NCBI GenBank assembly: GCA_035318985.1
Contig: DATHDP010000063.1
Span: forward strand, 1-58,317
Length of the DNA: 58,317 nt
Reading direction: 5' to 3'
From: VBAS01 sp035318985
GTDB lineage: Bacteria > Bacteroidota > Bacteroidia > Chitinophagales > Chitinophagaceae
The notes beneath the pieces are model-generated. The model was given only the letters and a program-made list of their open reading frames with translations, was not told the origin of the DNA and ran no database searches. This document shows positions 35,152-43,847 of this stretch, one piece after another. Each line of letters begins with the position of its first letter. The first letter of the stretch is position 1. The translations under genes were made by a program, and so were the position numbers.

Positions 35152-36987
35152 CGCTGCCAATAAATAAATTAATGAAGCTGTTCCGTCCATTGTTGGTTCA
35201 TTGGTACTGTAATCACCATAGTCGTCATGATAAACAGCAAGACCACTTTGAAATTCTTCATATTCATCAGGCTGATAAAGTGTAATGCCGATAAGATTTT
35301 TATAAATGCTTGTATAAACGGGGCCATCAACTAAGCCCCCGTCGATCGGGTAATTTTTCAAATGTGTAAATGCAGAATGAGGATCAACAGGAGTATCGCC
35401 CCATGATGGTAAACCATAAACCATACTGGTACCCCAGGGATTGCAGCCAAAAAGCCAATCGAAATTGGCTTGCTCCAATTCATCAAATGTCTTATCACCG
35501 GTTAATTGTTTGTACCAATAACATTGAATAGCGAAAGAAGTGGTAAGATTATTACTGCACCAGATAAATGGAATGCCGCGGTAGAAGGCGTTTTGCTTGG
35601 CTTTGTTCCAAACACGGTTTATTCCTTCTTTATAAAAATTAATAATAGTGTCTCGTCTTTTATCTTTTAATTGTTTTGCAAGTTCATAATGACCAACATT
35701 GATGAAAGGATACCATTGGTAGTGCTTAGCCGTATCAGCACCAAGCCAAGGTGTTATTTTTTCAATTTTAGAATAACTATAAGATGAGTCCAGGTACATT
35801 TTTATTAATCCATGATAATCAGATTGTGTTTTTTTATTACTGCCCAAAAAATACTCCAATGCGTTGTAAATAGAAGCAGACGCCAGCTCCATATCGTCAG
35901 TCCAATTATCTTCTGCATATATGTAGGGTGATCTGACAGAAACTGTTTGTGATACTCCTGGCTTTGAAAGTGCAAAGTCCATTGCTGAAAGTGAATGGCT
36001 CATTAGTTTATTTGCATAAACTGAATCGAATTGTTTAAAAATATTTCCGCCAAGAGAAAAAGAACTTGCAAACTTTCCAGCTGTTGATGAAGTACCGGTT
36101 GTATTATTCATAAACTTTCCCCGCTGTTGTGGCTCACCATTTATAAAATATACGGGTCGTTCTAATCCTTTGCCATAATAGTTGGTGTCTTCCTTTGGTA
36201 TCCGCATTCCCATGTGATCTCTATCGTCACCAAGTTGGTTAAACATCCAGTCATTTTTTGGATGCATTTTTAGTAACCAGTCCAATCCCCATTTTGCTTC
36301 ATCCAATACATCAGCCATTCCATTTTTTCCATCAAGGCCATTAGCTAATTTTTCATCATTGAAAACAGTTGGAAAATCTCTATAAGCTGCAAGCAGATGA
36401 TAAGTTGCATTGGCAGATGTTGTACTGTATTGTAAATAATCACTTGCATCATGCCAGCCACCGACAACATCAATATGCATACTGTCTTTTAACGGCATCT
36501 CTCCTATCTCCGTAATCTGAACTCCTTTGGGAGCATACAAGACATAACCATCGTGTGTGTGGCAACTGTCTTTTAAAAAAGGATTGAAGCCGCTTCGTTG
36601 CTGGCGCATATAACGCAAGCAAAAATCCGCGGCACCTTTGTAAACATCATCACCAATTTCAAATTCAGGAGATCTTGTTTTACCTGCATGTAAATAATAT
36701 TTGCCCGGCTTTTTATATGAAGAAAAATTTAAACGATAAGTTTTTTTGAACGGACCATAAGCGCCAAAGGCTTTCCCAGGTTTTGAATAATAGACTATTT
36801 TTTTTGATGCTGCATCCACTAATTCCCAACTACTAATTCCCAAATCTTCTTTACTGCACCAAACAGCCACCTTTACTCCATTAGGCTGATAACCGAGTTG
36901 ATTGATACGGATCCAGGAATTTGTTTCTGGTTGTTTTGTTGTGAATGCAAATAAAATGATGGCTGCGATGCTGAGTTTTATTCTCAT
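35122..36987 (-). CDS. Glycoside hydrolase family 9 (endoglucanase-type) with N-terminal Ig-like domain
   Basis: 621 aa. A signal peptide (about 1-18) is followed by a CelD_N-type Ig-like domain (about 24-112, WIRINQLGYQPNGVKVAVW) and the (alpha/alpha)6 GH9 catalytic domain. The catalytic Asp region is GGWHDASDYLQY (Asp180 and Asp183, family DAGD) and the catalytic Glu is Glu597 in DYSTNEPTMDG. It likely cleaves beta-1,4-glucans or related polymers in the periplasm or outside the cell. The gene ends in the candidate frameshift site at 35125-35131, and the frame -1 continues into a deacetylase domain. Confidence 0.9.
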   Translation of the reverse strand: MRIKLSIAAIILFAFTTKQPETNSWIRINQLGYQPNGVKVAVWCSKEDLGISSWELVDAASKKIVYYSKPGKAFGAYGPFKKTYRLNFSSYKKPGKYYLHAGKTRSPEFEIGDDVYKGAADFCLRYMRQQRSGFNPFLKDSCHTHDGYVLYAPKGVQITEIGEMPLKDSMHIDVVGGWHDASDYLQYSTTSANATYHLLAAYRDFPTVFNDEKLANGLDGKNGMADVLDEAKWGLDWLLKMHPKNDWMFNQLGDDRDHMGMRIPKEDTNYYGKGLERPVYFINGEPQQRGKFMNNTTGTSSTAGKFASSFSLGGNIFKQFDSVYANKLMSHSLSAMDFALSKPGVSQTVSVRSPYIYAEDNWTDDMELASASIYNALEYFLGSNKKTQSDYHGLIKMYLDSSYSYSKIEKITPWLGADTAKHYQWYPFINVGHYELAKQLKDKRRDTIINFYKEGINRVWNKAKQNAFYRGIPFIWCSNNLTTSFAIQCYWYKQLTGDKTFDELEQANFDWLFGCNPWGTSMVYGLPSWGDTPVDPHSAFTHLKNYPIDGGLVDGPVYTSIYKNLIGITLYQPDEYEEFQSGLAVYHDDYGDYSTNEPTMDGTASLIYLLAAKEAQSKTKK

Positions 36988-37011
36988 GGGATCAAGTTAC
37001 GAATTGTCAAT

Positions 37012-37062
37012 GGTCAATGGTGAATAGTCAAAAAAATTTGAGAATCATATTCACCATTGACC
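37012..37062. repeat. Perfect 15-bp inverted repeat of the GGTCAATGGTGAATA type
   Basis: GGTCAATGGTGAATA (37012-37026) is mirrored by TATTCACCATTGACC (37048-37062) with a 21-base spacer. Related strings occur at about 34318-34350. It may fold as a long hairpin between the GH9 gene and the FAH gene. Confidence 0.6.
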
Positions 37063-37078
37063 TTTCACCATTCACGGA

Positions 37079-37137
37079 TGGCTGAATAGAATTACAAAAG
37101 TACAAGTGTGCGACGCAACAGAAGCTTAATAGAATTC
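37079..37137. repeat. Dispersed intergenic repeat, copy C
   Basis: GCTGAATAGAATTAC, GTACAAGTGTGCGACGCAA and CAGAAGCTTAATAGAATTC are shared with 23420-23476 and, in whole or part, with 27986-28177 and 33434-33596. Confidence 0.55.
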
Positions 37138-37189
37138 CTTCTGTTTGGTTCATAATAAAATTTATCTTGCGCCACTAAATACTTATTCG

Positions 37190-38194
37190 ATGAAATTAGT
37201 TTCTTTTTTACAGGATGGACACGACAGGCTGGGTATATTGATCGGTGATCTTGTTTATGATATGGAAGTGCTGCATCCTGACCTTCCGAACAGCATGGGT
37301 TTGTTCCTGAATTATTGGGAGGAATCATATGCAGTGGCGCAGGCAGGAGAAATGATGCTGCGTGAAGGAGAAAGGAGCAGCAGCAGGGGAATGCCATTAA
37401 GTGAATTGCAGTTATTGGCGCCGGTACCCTTTCCAAGTTCCTGTCGCGATGGTTATGCCTTTCGTCAGCATGTGGCAGCGGCAAGAAAAAATCGAAAAGT
37501 GGAAATGATACCGGAGTTTGATCAGTATCCCGTTTTTTATTTTACCAATCATCATAGCATACAGGGACCGGGTGATGTTAGTTGTATGCCTGATCATTTT
37601 GAAAAATTGGATTTTGAACTGGAAGCAGCGATCGTTATTTGTAAACACGGTAGAAATATAAAAGCAGAAGAAGCGGATGAATATATCGGCGGCCTGATGA
37701 TCATGAATGATCTGAGTGCAAGAAGATTGCAGATGGAAGAAATGTTATTGAACCTTGGGCCGGCAAAAGGAAAAGATTTTTCTACTGCCATTGGACCCTG
37801 GTTGGTGACATTGGAAGAGTTGGAAGCATTTGCTGTGCCTTGTAAAGAAAATCATGTTGGTAAGAGCTGGAACCTTTCGATGAAGTGCTGGGTAAACGGT
37901 GTGCAGGTGAGTGAAGGAAATTTGAGTGATATGGATTGGACCTTTGCCGAGATCATTGAAAGAGCTTCTTATGGTGTTGATCTTTTTCCCGGTGATGTGA
38001 TCGGAAGCGGAACAGTCGGTACGGGTTGTTTTTTGGAATTGAACGGAACCGGAAAACTAAGTGATCCGAATTATGCTGAACAATGGCTGCAACCAAATGA
38101 TGTGGTTGATATGGAAATTGACGGGCTCGGCAAATTAAGTAATATGATAGTTGCTGAAGAAAATGATTGGAGTATACTAAAAATTAAAAAGTAA
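37190..38194 (+). CDS. Fumarylacetoacetate hydrolase family protein
   Basis: 334 aa from the ATG at 37190; a TTG at 37145 would add 15 residues not expected in the family. The FAH domain (about 60-320) shows the metal-binding strand LDFELEAAIVICKHGRNIK, the MIMNDLSARRLQ motif, IGPWLVTLEEL and the late GDVIGSGTVGTG. Family members hydrolyse or decarboxylate acylpyruvates in aromatic-compound breakdown. Here no other aromatic-degradation gene is nearby, so the substrate is open. Cytoplasmic. Confidence 0.85.
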   Translation: MKLVSFLQDGHDRLGILIGDLVYDMEVLHPDLPNSMGLFLNYWEESYAVAQAGEMMLREGERSSSRGMPLSELQLLAPVPFPSSCRDGYAFRQHVAAARKNRKVEMIPEFDQYPVFYFTNHHSIQGPGDVSCMPDHFEKLDFELEAAIVICKHGRNIKAEEADEYIGGLMIMNDLSARRLQMEEMLLNLGPAKGKDFSTAIGPWLVTLEELEAFAVPCKENHVGKSWNLSMKCWVNGVQVSEGNLSDMDWTFAEIIERASYGVDLFPGDVIGSGTVGTGCFLELNGTGKLSDPNYAEQWLQPNDVVDMEIDGLGKLSNMIVAEENDWSILKIKK

Positions 38195-38243
38195 AAACAG
38201 AATTCGCCATTTTTGATTTTTTACTTTTGTCTTTTGACTTTTT

Positions 38244-38963
38244 TTAAATCACCACTTTATTTTTCTTTTTCACTGTTGCATTTCCACGGTTACTCACTTT
38301 GCCAAGAAAAGAATCTGAATATTTCAATTCCTTTTCTGCATTGACCGTTGCAGAGCCAACGCCATTATTTTCAATATCCATTTTTTGTACGACAAAATTT
38401 CCAGCATTGATACTACCAACGCTATTATTCTTTACTACAGCATTTTCAGCGCTGCCTTCAAGTTTTACTGACCCTACACTTTGATTTTCCATGTTAAGTG
38501 TTTGTAATGTCATATTGAGACTTACAGAGCCCACACTTTGATTTTTTAATTTCAAATCAGTAAACTTCAATTTGTCATCTGATGAGGTGCCGCCAACCAT
38601 ACCGAGGTTCAAACTTTTTAAAGTTTTGAAAGTGATATAAACTTTCAATTGCTTTTTGCTATTGAAGTTTGAATTCTTTTTCATCTTGATCTTAAGAGTT
38701 GATCCTTCATTTTCAACAATGAACAGGTCCATCAGGTTATCATCAGCTTCTATCCTTAATGTTTCTTTATCACCTTGTGATAGTTGAAGATTAAAAACGC
38801 CACTGGCATCCAGTTCATCAAAAGACTTTACAGAAATGTCTTTGGTGATCACATTGCCGCTGCCTTCAATTCTGTCTTTGTCGTTGTACTTATCATTGTT
38901 TTGGGCGATTGTTGAAAAGCCCATAGCTGTTATTGCAAGCATTAAAAAAAGATTCTTTCTCAT
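38244..38963 (-). CDS. DUF2807 (GIN domain) exported protein
   Basis: 239 aa. A signal peptide (about 1-20, ending STIAQ) precedes a DUF2807 head domain: FDELDASGVFNLQLSQGD (about 48-65), then a right-handed beta-helix-like repeat in which short NQSVGSV/NNSVGSI/NNGVGSA units recur roughly every 20 residues (about 138-215). Such repeats suggest a small parallel beta-helix on the cell surface or in the periplasm. No enzymatic motif is visible. Basic tail VKKKNKVVI. Confidence 0.8.
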   Translation of the reverse strand: MRKNLFLMLAITAMGFSTIAQNNDKYNDKDRIEGSGNVITKDISVKSFDELDASGVFNLQLSQGDKETLRIEADDNLMDLFIVENEGSTLKIKMKKNSNFNSKKQLKVYITFKTLKSLNLGMVGGTSSDDKLKFTDLKLKNQSVGSVSLNMTLQTLNMENQSVGSVKLEGSAENAVVKNNSVGSINAGNFVVQKMDIENNGVGSATVNAEKELKYSDSFLGKVSNRGNATVKKKNKVVI

Positions 38964-39146
38964 GACTAATTGGTTTTATTGTTTTTCAATTTTTAAACGA
39001 AGTCTTTCGTATAACGAAGATGGGATAATTTAAGTTACATAGCTCCAAAAGAATTTATAAATGGCAAACAGGCGGGTTAAAAGGATTCTACCCGTTTCCA
39101 GGTTTTGGATTCCATCTTTACGGATATTTGTTTTCTAATTTGATCT

Positions 39147-40028
39147 ATGATCCTCGACCTGAAAGACTTAAAAACAACGGAAAAGCAATACTACCTGCAA
39201 CATGTAGTGGCGCCAAGGCCTGTTTGCTTTGCTTCTACTATTGATAAAGCAGGAAATGTAAACCTTAGCCCGTTTAGTTTTTTTAATTTGTTTTCTTCCA
39301 ATCCACCGATCGTTATCTTTTCTCCTTCACGAAGAGTAAGAGATAATACTACCAAGCATACACTTGAAAACGTAATGGAGGTACCGGAAGTTGTGATAAA
39401 CATTGTTACTTATGAAATGGTTCACCAAGTTTCATTGGCAAGTTGTGAGTATCCAAAAGAAATGAATGAATTTGAAAAGGCAGGATTTACCGCTGAACCA
39501 GCTACATTGGTTAAGCCACCGATGGTAAAAGAAAGCAAAGTAAAGATGGAATGCAAAGTGCTTGAAGTAAAACCACTGGGTACCGAAGGGGGCGCTGGTA
39601 ATCTTGTAATATGTGAAGTGATGAAAATGCACATTGATGATAGCTTACTGGATGAAAATAAAAAATTAGATCAGCGAAAGATCCATCACATCGCAAGACT
39701 CGGTGGCGATTGGTATTGTAAAGTGGATGAAACAAATTTGTTTATGGTTCCAAAACCAAATACTGAATTAGGAATTGGTGTTGATGCTTTGCCCGAAAGC
39801 ATTCGCAACAGTGATATACTTACCGGAAATGATCTTGGACATTTGGCCAATGTAAGAGAAATGCCAGTCATTGAACCATCATTTGATGATACTCATCTTA
39901 AAAACATCATTCAGTATTACAGCTTGAATCCTGATGATATGGAAAAAGAATTGCATGCATATGCAAAAAAATTGTTGGCCGAAGGAAAAGTAAGAGAAGC
40001 ATGGCAGGTGTTGCTGGCAGGGGCTTAA
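39147..40028 (+). CDS. Flavin reductase-like FMN-binding (DIM6/NTAB) family protein
   Basis: 293 aa. The FMN split-barrel domain (about 15-190) starts QHVVAPRPVCFASTIDKAGN, followed by LSPFSFFNLFSSNPPIVIFS and DNTTKHTLENV, the classical flavin-reductase-like pattern. It probably reduces flavin with NAD(P)H or serves as an oxidoreductase subunit. A C-terminal helical extension of about 80 residues is present. No monooxygenase partner is adjacent. Cytoplasmic. Confidence 0.88.
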   Translation: MILDLKDLKTTEKQYYLQHVVAPRPVCFASTIDKAGNVNLSPFSFFNLFSSNPPIVIFSPSRRVRDNTTKHTLENVMEVPEVVINIVTYEMVHQVSLASCEYPKEMNEFEKAGFTAEPATLVKPPMVKESKVKMECKVLEVKPLGTEGGAGNLVICEVMKMHIDDSLLDENKKLDQRKIHHIARLGGDWYCKVDETNLFMVPKPNTELGIGVDALPESIRNSDILTGNDLGHLANVREMPVIEPSFDDTHLKNIIQYYSLNPDDMEKELHAYAKKLLAEGKVREAWQVLLAGA

Positions 40029-40149
40029 TCTTTCTTCAAACCAAGTCTTTCCATTAACCCATCTTTTTTGATTTTGATACGGCCAGCTTTCTTCGTTCTC
40101 CAAAACATTATATCTCCTTGATATTATGAAATGGTCTTTGCAGCCACTT

Positions 40150-40225
40150 GTTGCAAAAACTGCAAATCAGCGAACCATTCCTGCAAAATTCAATTATTAA
40201 TAGGCTTACCGGTCGAGTAGGTTTG
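40150..40225 (+). promoter_or_regulatory. Conserved operator/promoter element, copy 1 (three TGCAA boxes and a -7 element)
   Basis: TGCAA boxes begin at 40152, 40161 and 40182 (9 and 21 bases apart). The block CTGCAAATCAG is shared with 44036-44046 and TGCAAAATTCAATTAT with 44058-44073, at the same mutual spacing. TAGGTTTG (40218-40225) is an exact TAnnTTTG element. No TTTG -33 box is visible; the third TGCAA box lies just upstream of that position, as an activator site might. It precedes the outer-membrane protein gene at 40265. Confidence 0.6.
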
Positions 40226-40264
40226 AGTTGTCAATAAAATTAAAACAAACTAAAACCTAAGATT

Positions 40265-40927
40265 ATGAACCGCACAAGCAAAACACTGATCAACCGGACC
40301 TTCCTCTGCATTATGTCTTTAGCCTTTATGATTACTGCTTCTGGCCAAATAAAAACAATGAATAAATTTTATCTGCAAGCAGGTGCAGGGTGGGGTACTC
40401 ATGAAGCTGCTTCCTACGATCTCGGTATCCAGACCATTATTAAAAATAAATGGAGTGCCACAATATCCTACCAGGGATTTGACATGGACCCTAAAAATTT
40501 GCCTTCAGATTACCAGCCTGAAACCGGGTATATATTGTTTTTCCCTGTCACATTTCCCGTACAAGCAAGTATGAAAATCGTCAGTCTTACTGCAGGCAGG
40601 TATTTTAAACTAGGAAGAAATATTTGGGCAACTACTGAAGGGGGCCTTTCCTATGTAAACGGAGAAAAAGTCAGCTTCCAACGTTCTGATGTCGTTGATT
40701 CCTATCTTCTTTTCATGGCAAGTACTTCTTCAAATTACTCTTCCTCCAAAGAATCAAAAAGCACATTGGGTGTTGCAATGCGGGCTGATCTTAATTGGGG
40801 TTTTGCCTCCTTTATGGGACTAGGCTGCGGAGCATTTGCAAATATTAATTCCATTCAATCACCAATTGGTTTCCAGGTAAAATTAATGGTGGGTAATATG
40901 GGAAGGGAGAAAAAGAACAGGAAGTAA
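40265..40927 (+). CDS. Small outer-membrane beta-barrel-like protein, unknown function
   Basis: 220 aa. A signal peptide (about 1-28, ending MITASGQ) is followed by a chain of alternating beta-strands with aromatic girdles (FYLQAGAGWGTHEAASY, GYILFFPVTFPVQAS, LTAGRYFKLGRNIWATTEGG) that look like an 8-stranded barrel. I do not recognise a specific family. The gene lies behind the conserved TGCAA element that also precedes the lipid-enzyme locus at 44 kb, so it may belong to the same regulon. Confidence 0.65.
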   Translation: MNRTSKTLINRTFLCIMSLAFMITASGQIKTMNKFYLQAGAGWGTHEAASYDLGIQTIIKNKWSATISYQGFDMDPKNLPSDYQPETGYILFFPVTFPVQASMKIVSLTAGRYFKLGRNIWATTEGGLSYVNGEKVSFQRSDVVDSYLLFMASTSSNYSSSKESKSTLGVAMRADLNWGFASFMGLGCGAFANINSIQSPIGFQVKLMVGNMGREKKNRK

Positions 40928-40992
40928 ACTGAAGCAACATACAATCTAAAAAGATGAATAAAATAGTTTTTTCAAATCGTCTTAAAATAAAA

Positions 40993-41024
40993 AAAACACC
41001 GGAAGATGAACCGGTGTTCTTTTT
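40993..41024. terminator. Bidirectional rho-independent terminator
   Basis: AACACCGG (40995-41002) pairs with CCGGTGTT (41011-41018) over an 8-base loop; both sides carry A/T runs (AAAAAA on the left, CTTTTT on the right), so it serves the plus OMP gene and the minus DUF4197 gene. Confidence 0.8.
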
Positions 41025-41046
41025 AAAGATCAAATATGCTAATATT

Positions 41047-41763
41047 TTATTTAGTTGCTCCTCCAAATACTTTCTTCAACAGATCAGTTGTTCTTGCTGC
41101 GGGGTTGCTGCGGATATTTACCTCTTCTACTGCTATCCTCTCAAACAAAGCAAATAAAGTTCTATCAGCAACATAGTCTGCCATATCGGGATTCATTTTT
41201 TTTACAAAAGGAACCTTATTATAACGGGTCACCGCGTCCCCATAATATTTTGTAGCATTTGTCTTTTCAAGCGATTTATTTATCACAGGCATAAATGCCT
41301 CTTTCAATTTTATGGAAGTCTTTGAACGAAAAAATTCCGTAATAGAATTCTTGCCACCTGTTACCAGTTTCAATGCATCGGTTACTGTCATTTGTTTAAT
41401 GGCATCAACAAAAATTGGCGTGGCATATCCTACTGCATCTTCAGCTCCCCGATTGATCGCTTCAATTGCATCATCACACATTTTGCCCATACCCATATCA
41501 CGCAAAGTTTTTTCCATTTTTTTAGCATCAGGTGGCAACAAAACTTTGTAAAGCTCACTTTTAAAAAATGCATCCGGTTTATTGAGAAAAGAAACAGCAG
41601 AGCCAATCCCATTATTCAATGCTTCCTTCACACCTCTTCCCGCTTCTTCTTCAGTAAGACCGGAATTTGTGTTGAGTTTCTTTTTTACTTTGTCTAGAAT
41701 TGATTGGGAGTTTACAGTGGCAGCCAGGCTAACTGACAGTAAAATGAGTAAGAATTGTTTCAT
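41047..41763 (-). CDS. DUF4197 family exported protein
   Basis: 238 aa. A signal peptide (about 1-19) is followed by the DUF4197 domain: LTEEEAGRGVKEALNNGIG (about 35-53), LLPPDAKKMEKTLRDMGMG, MNRAAEDAV-like INRGAEDAVGYATPIFVDAI and TLFALFERIAVEEVNIRSNP near the C-terminus. All helical, periplasmic, no known function. It is convergent with the OMP gene and downstream of the two regulators on the same strand. Confidence 0.85.
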   Translation of the reverse strand: MKQFLLILLSVSLAATVNSQSILDKVKKKLNTNSGLTEEEAGRGVKEALNNGIGSAVSFLNKPDAFFKSELYKVLLPPDAKKMEKTLRDMGMGKMCDDAIEAINRGAEDAVGYATPIFVDAIKQMTVTDALKLVTGGKNSITEFFRSKTSIKLKEAFMPVINKSLEKTNATKYYGDAVTRYNKVPFVKKMNPDMADYVADRTLFALFERIAVEEVNIRSNPAARTTDLLKKVFGGATK

Positions 41764-41832
41764 AGTAACTCAAATGTACTCTAAAAACTTTGCCGGTAAA
41801 AGTGGCTGTCCCTTCTTTTGAAAATTATAACA

Positions 41833-42855
41833 TTATACCTCTAACGCTTCTTTGCGTTTTTGAATTCTTTCACGAATAATTCTAAAAAACCGGGATCTTT
41901 CCTTTTCACTTACTTCGCTGATAAGAGTAGAACGCTTCATTTGTGTTTGCATGTGATTGTACATATTCTCAGTAAAAGCCACATCTCTGGTCGACATAAA
42001 GTTAAAAGTGGTATGGGTCATAAAAGCCATTTTCATATTATCCGTAACGGCAAGAATTGAATTATCACCCAGTAGTACTTCGTTAAAATACATTTTATAT
42101 TCCCCTAATGGCTTTTGCTCCGGGTCATCAATCCTGAACTTATAACCAAGCGCCGCCTGCTTTTCCAGGTGATCCCATATTTTCTCCAATGATACATATA
42201 TTTTTAAGGCATCCTCATCTGATTCAAACACATCAGCATCACGGTAAAACTGTATTTGCCGCAAAATAATACTCATGCTTTCAATATTCCATATTTCCCG
42301 GCTGTCGAGCTGGTTATACATTCCCAGCACCTGCTGATCCAATTTAAATAAGTCTTCAGGATAATCAGAAAACTTAAATTTTCTTTTAGCAAAGCCCGGA
42401 AACTGGAGGTATGTTTTGAGCCAGAAGAACCATTTAAAAGCAGCAAACTCTCTTACATAAAAATGGTGAAAGAGCGGCATGTCTTTACAAGAATAATACA
42501 GTTCCTTATTTTTAAAACTGGTGAAATATGCCATTGTATGAAGCATACCCGTCAGGTATTGATCAAAGCCATAGGTTTTCTCATTAACAATATTTCCCTG
42601 GAATAACATCCCCCCGGTGTTAATGCTCATTAACTGATCCAATGAAATTTTAAAATGATTCGCCAGGATATATACCTCTTCAAAAGTAATGTGCTTTTCA
42701 CTCCGCATCCGACGGTAGGCGCTGTCGCTGCTTATATTCAGAAGTTTTCCAACCTCATCGGCCACCGAAAGTTCAGCTGGAATTTTGTTTTTAATAATTT
42801 GAAAAAGTTGTTGCTGGATTTGATTGATGTCCATAGCTGCTGCATTTATTATCAT
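41833..42855 (-). CDS. HTH transcriptional regulator, second of a tandem paralogous pair
   Basis: 340 aa from the ATG at 42855 (an ATG at 42834 is also reasonable). An N-terminal XRE-like helix-turn-helix (about 27-65: VADEVGKLLNISSDSAYRRM, then FEEVYILANHFKISLDQLM) is followed by a long C-terminal domain of about 250 residues with no enzyme motif, rich in aromatics (MPLFHHFYVREFAAFKWFFW). It overlaps the upstream paralogue by 4 bases (ATGA), so the two are translationally coupled. Likely regulators of the divergent receptor/oxygenase locus; this is inference from position. Confidence 0.75.
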   Translation of the reverse strand: MIINAAAMDINQIQQQLFQIIKNKIPAELSVADEVGKLLNISSDSAYRRMRSEKHITFEEVYILANHFKISLDQLMSINTGGMLFQGNIVNEKTYGFDQYLTGMLHTMAYFTSFKNKELYYSCKDMPLFHHFYVREFAAFKWFFWLKTYLQFPGFAKRKFKFSDYPEDLFKLDQQVLGMYNQLDSREIWNIESMSIILRQIQFYRDADVFESDEDALKIYVSLEKIWDHLEKQAALGYKFRIDDPEQKPLGEYKMYFNEVLLGDNSILAVTDNMKMAFMTHTTFNFMSTRDVAFTENMYNHMQTQMKRSTLISEVSEKERSRFFRIIRERIQKRKEALEV

Positions 42856-43847
42856 AAATTCTTTGTTCTATCTTTTATCTTATTCATCAGGATGCTAAAA
42901 AAAACATTACGCTGCTTTTCGCCAGTCTCACTTATCAGTGTTGATTTTTTCATCAGGTTTTGCAGATCATTGTAGCAGGCATTACAAAAAGCCTCATCTC
43001 TTGTACTCATATAATTTAACCCAATATAATTAAAGAACACAGTCTTGATCCTCTCCGTCACCACAAGAATAGTATTATCACCCAAAGCTACCCTGTTGTA
43101 AAAAAATTTGAAATTCTTTTTTTTGATCTCCGGGTTTTCGTCGGGCATAAATTTAGATCCGTATTCTGCCTGTGATTTCAGGTGATAGAATGTTTCACTC
43201 AGCGCTTCATACACCATCTTAATATCCTGGGATGAATTAAAAAAGCCAGAGTCCTTGGAAAATTCTATCTGTGCAATCACTGCATTGATGCTTTCTGTAT
43301 TCCATATTTCTACAGAAGGGACCTTACAATAGTTCATCACAACCTCTGTACTTAATTTTTCAACTTCAGGGGGCAAACAATCAAAACTGAAGTTTTTTTC
43401 TACAAAATCCGGATGACGAATAATTGTTTTCATCCAGAAAAAATAACGAAACGCAACAAGCGGTTTGTAATAAAAAATATGAAATAGGGGCATGTCTTTG
43501 TTCAGGTAAATGATCTCCTTTTGAATAAAGCTATTGGCGTGTTGCACCTGCTTTATTATATCGCCCAGGTATTTTTCGTAAGTGTAGTCTTTCAGATCAA
43601 CCCGAATATCATGAAAAAGTGTGGCGCCGCTTTTTACATTCAACAGGTGATCAAGTGATATTTTATAGTGCTGACAAAGTTCTCTTGCTTCATCCAGAAC
43701 AAGCGGGGTTTCGCCGCGAATACGGCGATAGGCGCTGTCGCTGCTTACATTTAAAATCTTGGCTATTGAATCCACTAAAGAGGCATGGGGCGGCAAAAGT
43801 TCCTTAATTCGTTGGAACAGGAATTCCTGTGATTGGTAGTCGGGCAT
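42852..43847 (-). CDS. HTH transcriptional regulator, first of a tandem paralogous pair
   Basis: 331 aa. The same architecture as its neighbour: XRE-like HTH (about 22-62: IAKILNVSSDSAYRRIRGET, then ARELCQHYKISLDHLLN) and a C-terminal domain with matching landmarks (MPLFHIFYYKPLVAFRYFFW, VALGDNTILVVTERIKTVFF, STRDEAFCNACYNDLQNLM). The shared late segment (LGDNSIL/LGDNTIL and STRD) suggests both bind the same kind of ligand. Divergent from the lipid-enzyme locus, with the conserved TGCAA element in between. Confidence 0.75.
   Translation of the reverse strand: MPDYQSQEFLFQRIKELLPPHASLVDSIAKILNVSSDSAYRRIRGETPLVLDEARELCQHYKISLDHLLNVKSGATLFHDIRVDLKDYTYEKYLGDIIKQVQHANSFIQKEIIYLNKDMPLFHIFYYKPLVAFRYFFWMKTIIRHPDFVEKNFSFDCLPPEVEKLSTEVVMNYCKVPSVEIWNTESINAVIAQIEFSKDSGFFNSSQDIKMVYEALSETFYHLKSQAEYGSKFMPDENPEIKKKNFKFFYNRVALGDNTILVVTERIKTVFFNYIGLNYMSTRDEAFCNACYNDLQNLMKKSTLISETGEKQRNVFFSILMNKIKDRTKNL

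Noticed and set aside
41055..41821. Several plus-strand ORFs of 60-100 codons opposite the DUF4197 gene
   Set aside because: All mirror the coding of the well-supported minus-strand gene and lack any feature of real proteins.
41833..43847. Phage repressor pair or prophage remnant
   Set aside because: No integrase, structural phage genes or att-like repeats nearby; the large C-terminal domains are unlike phage repressors.
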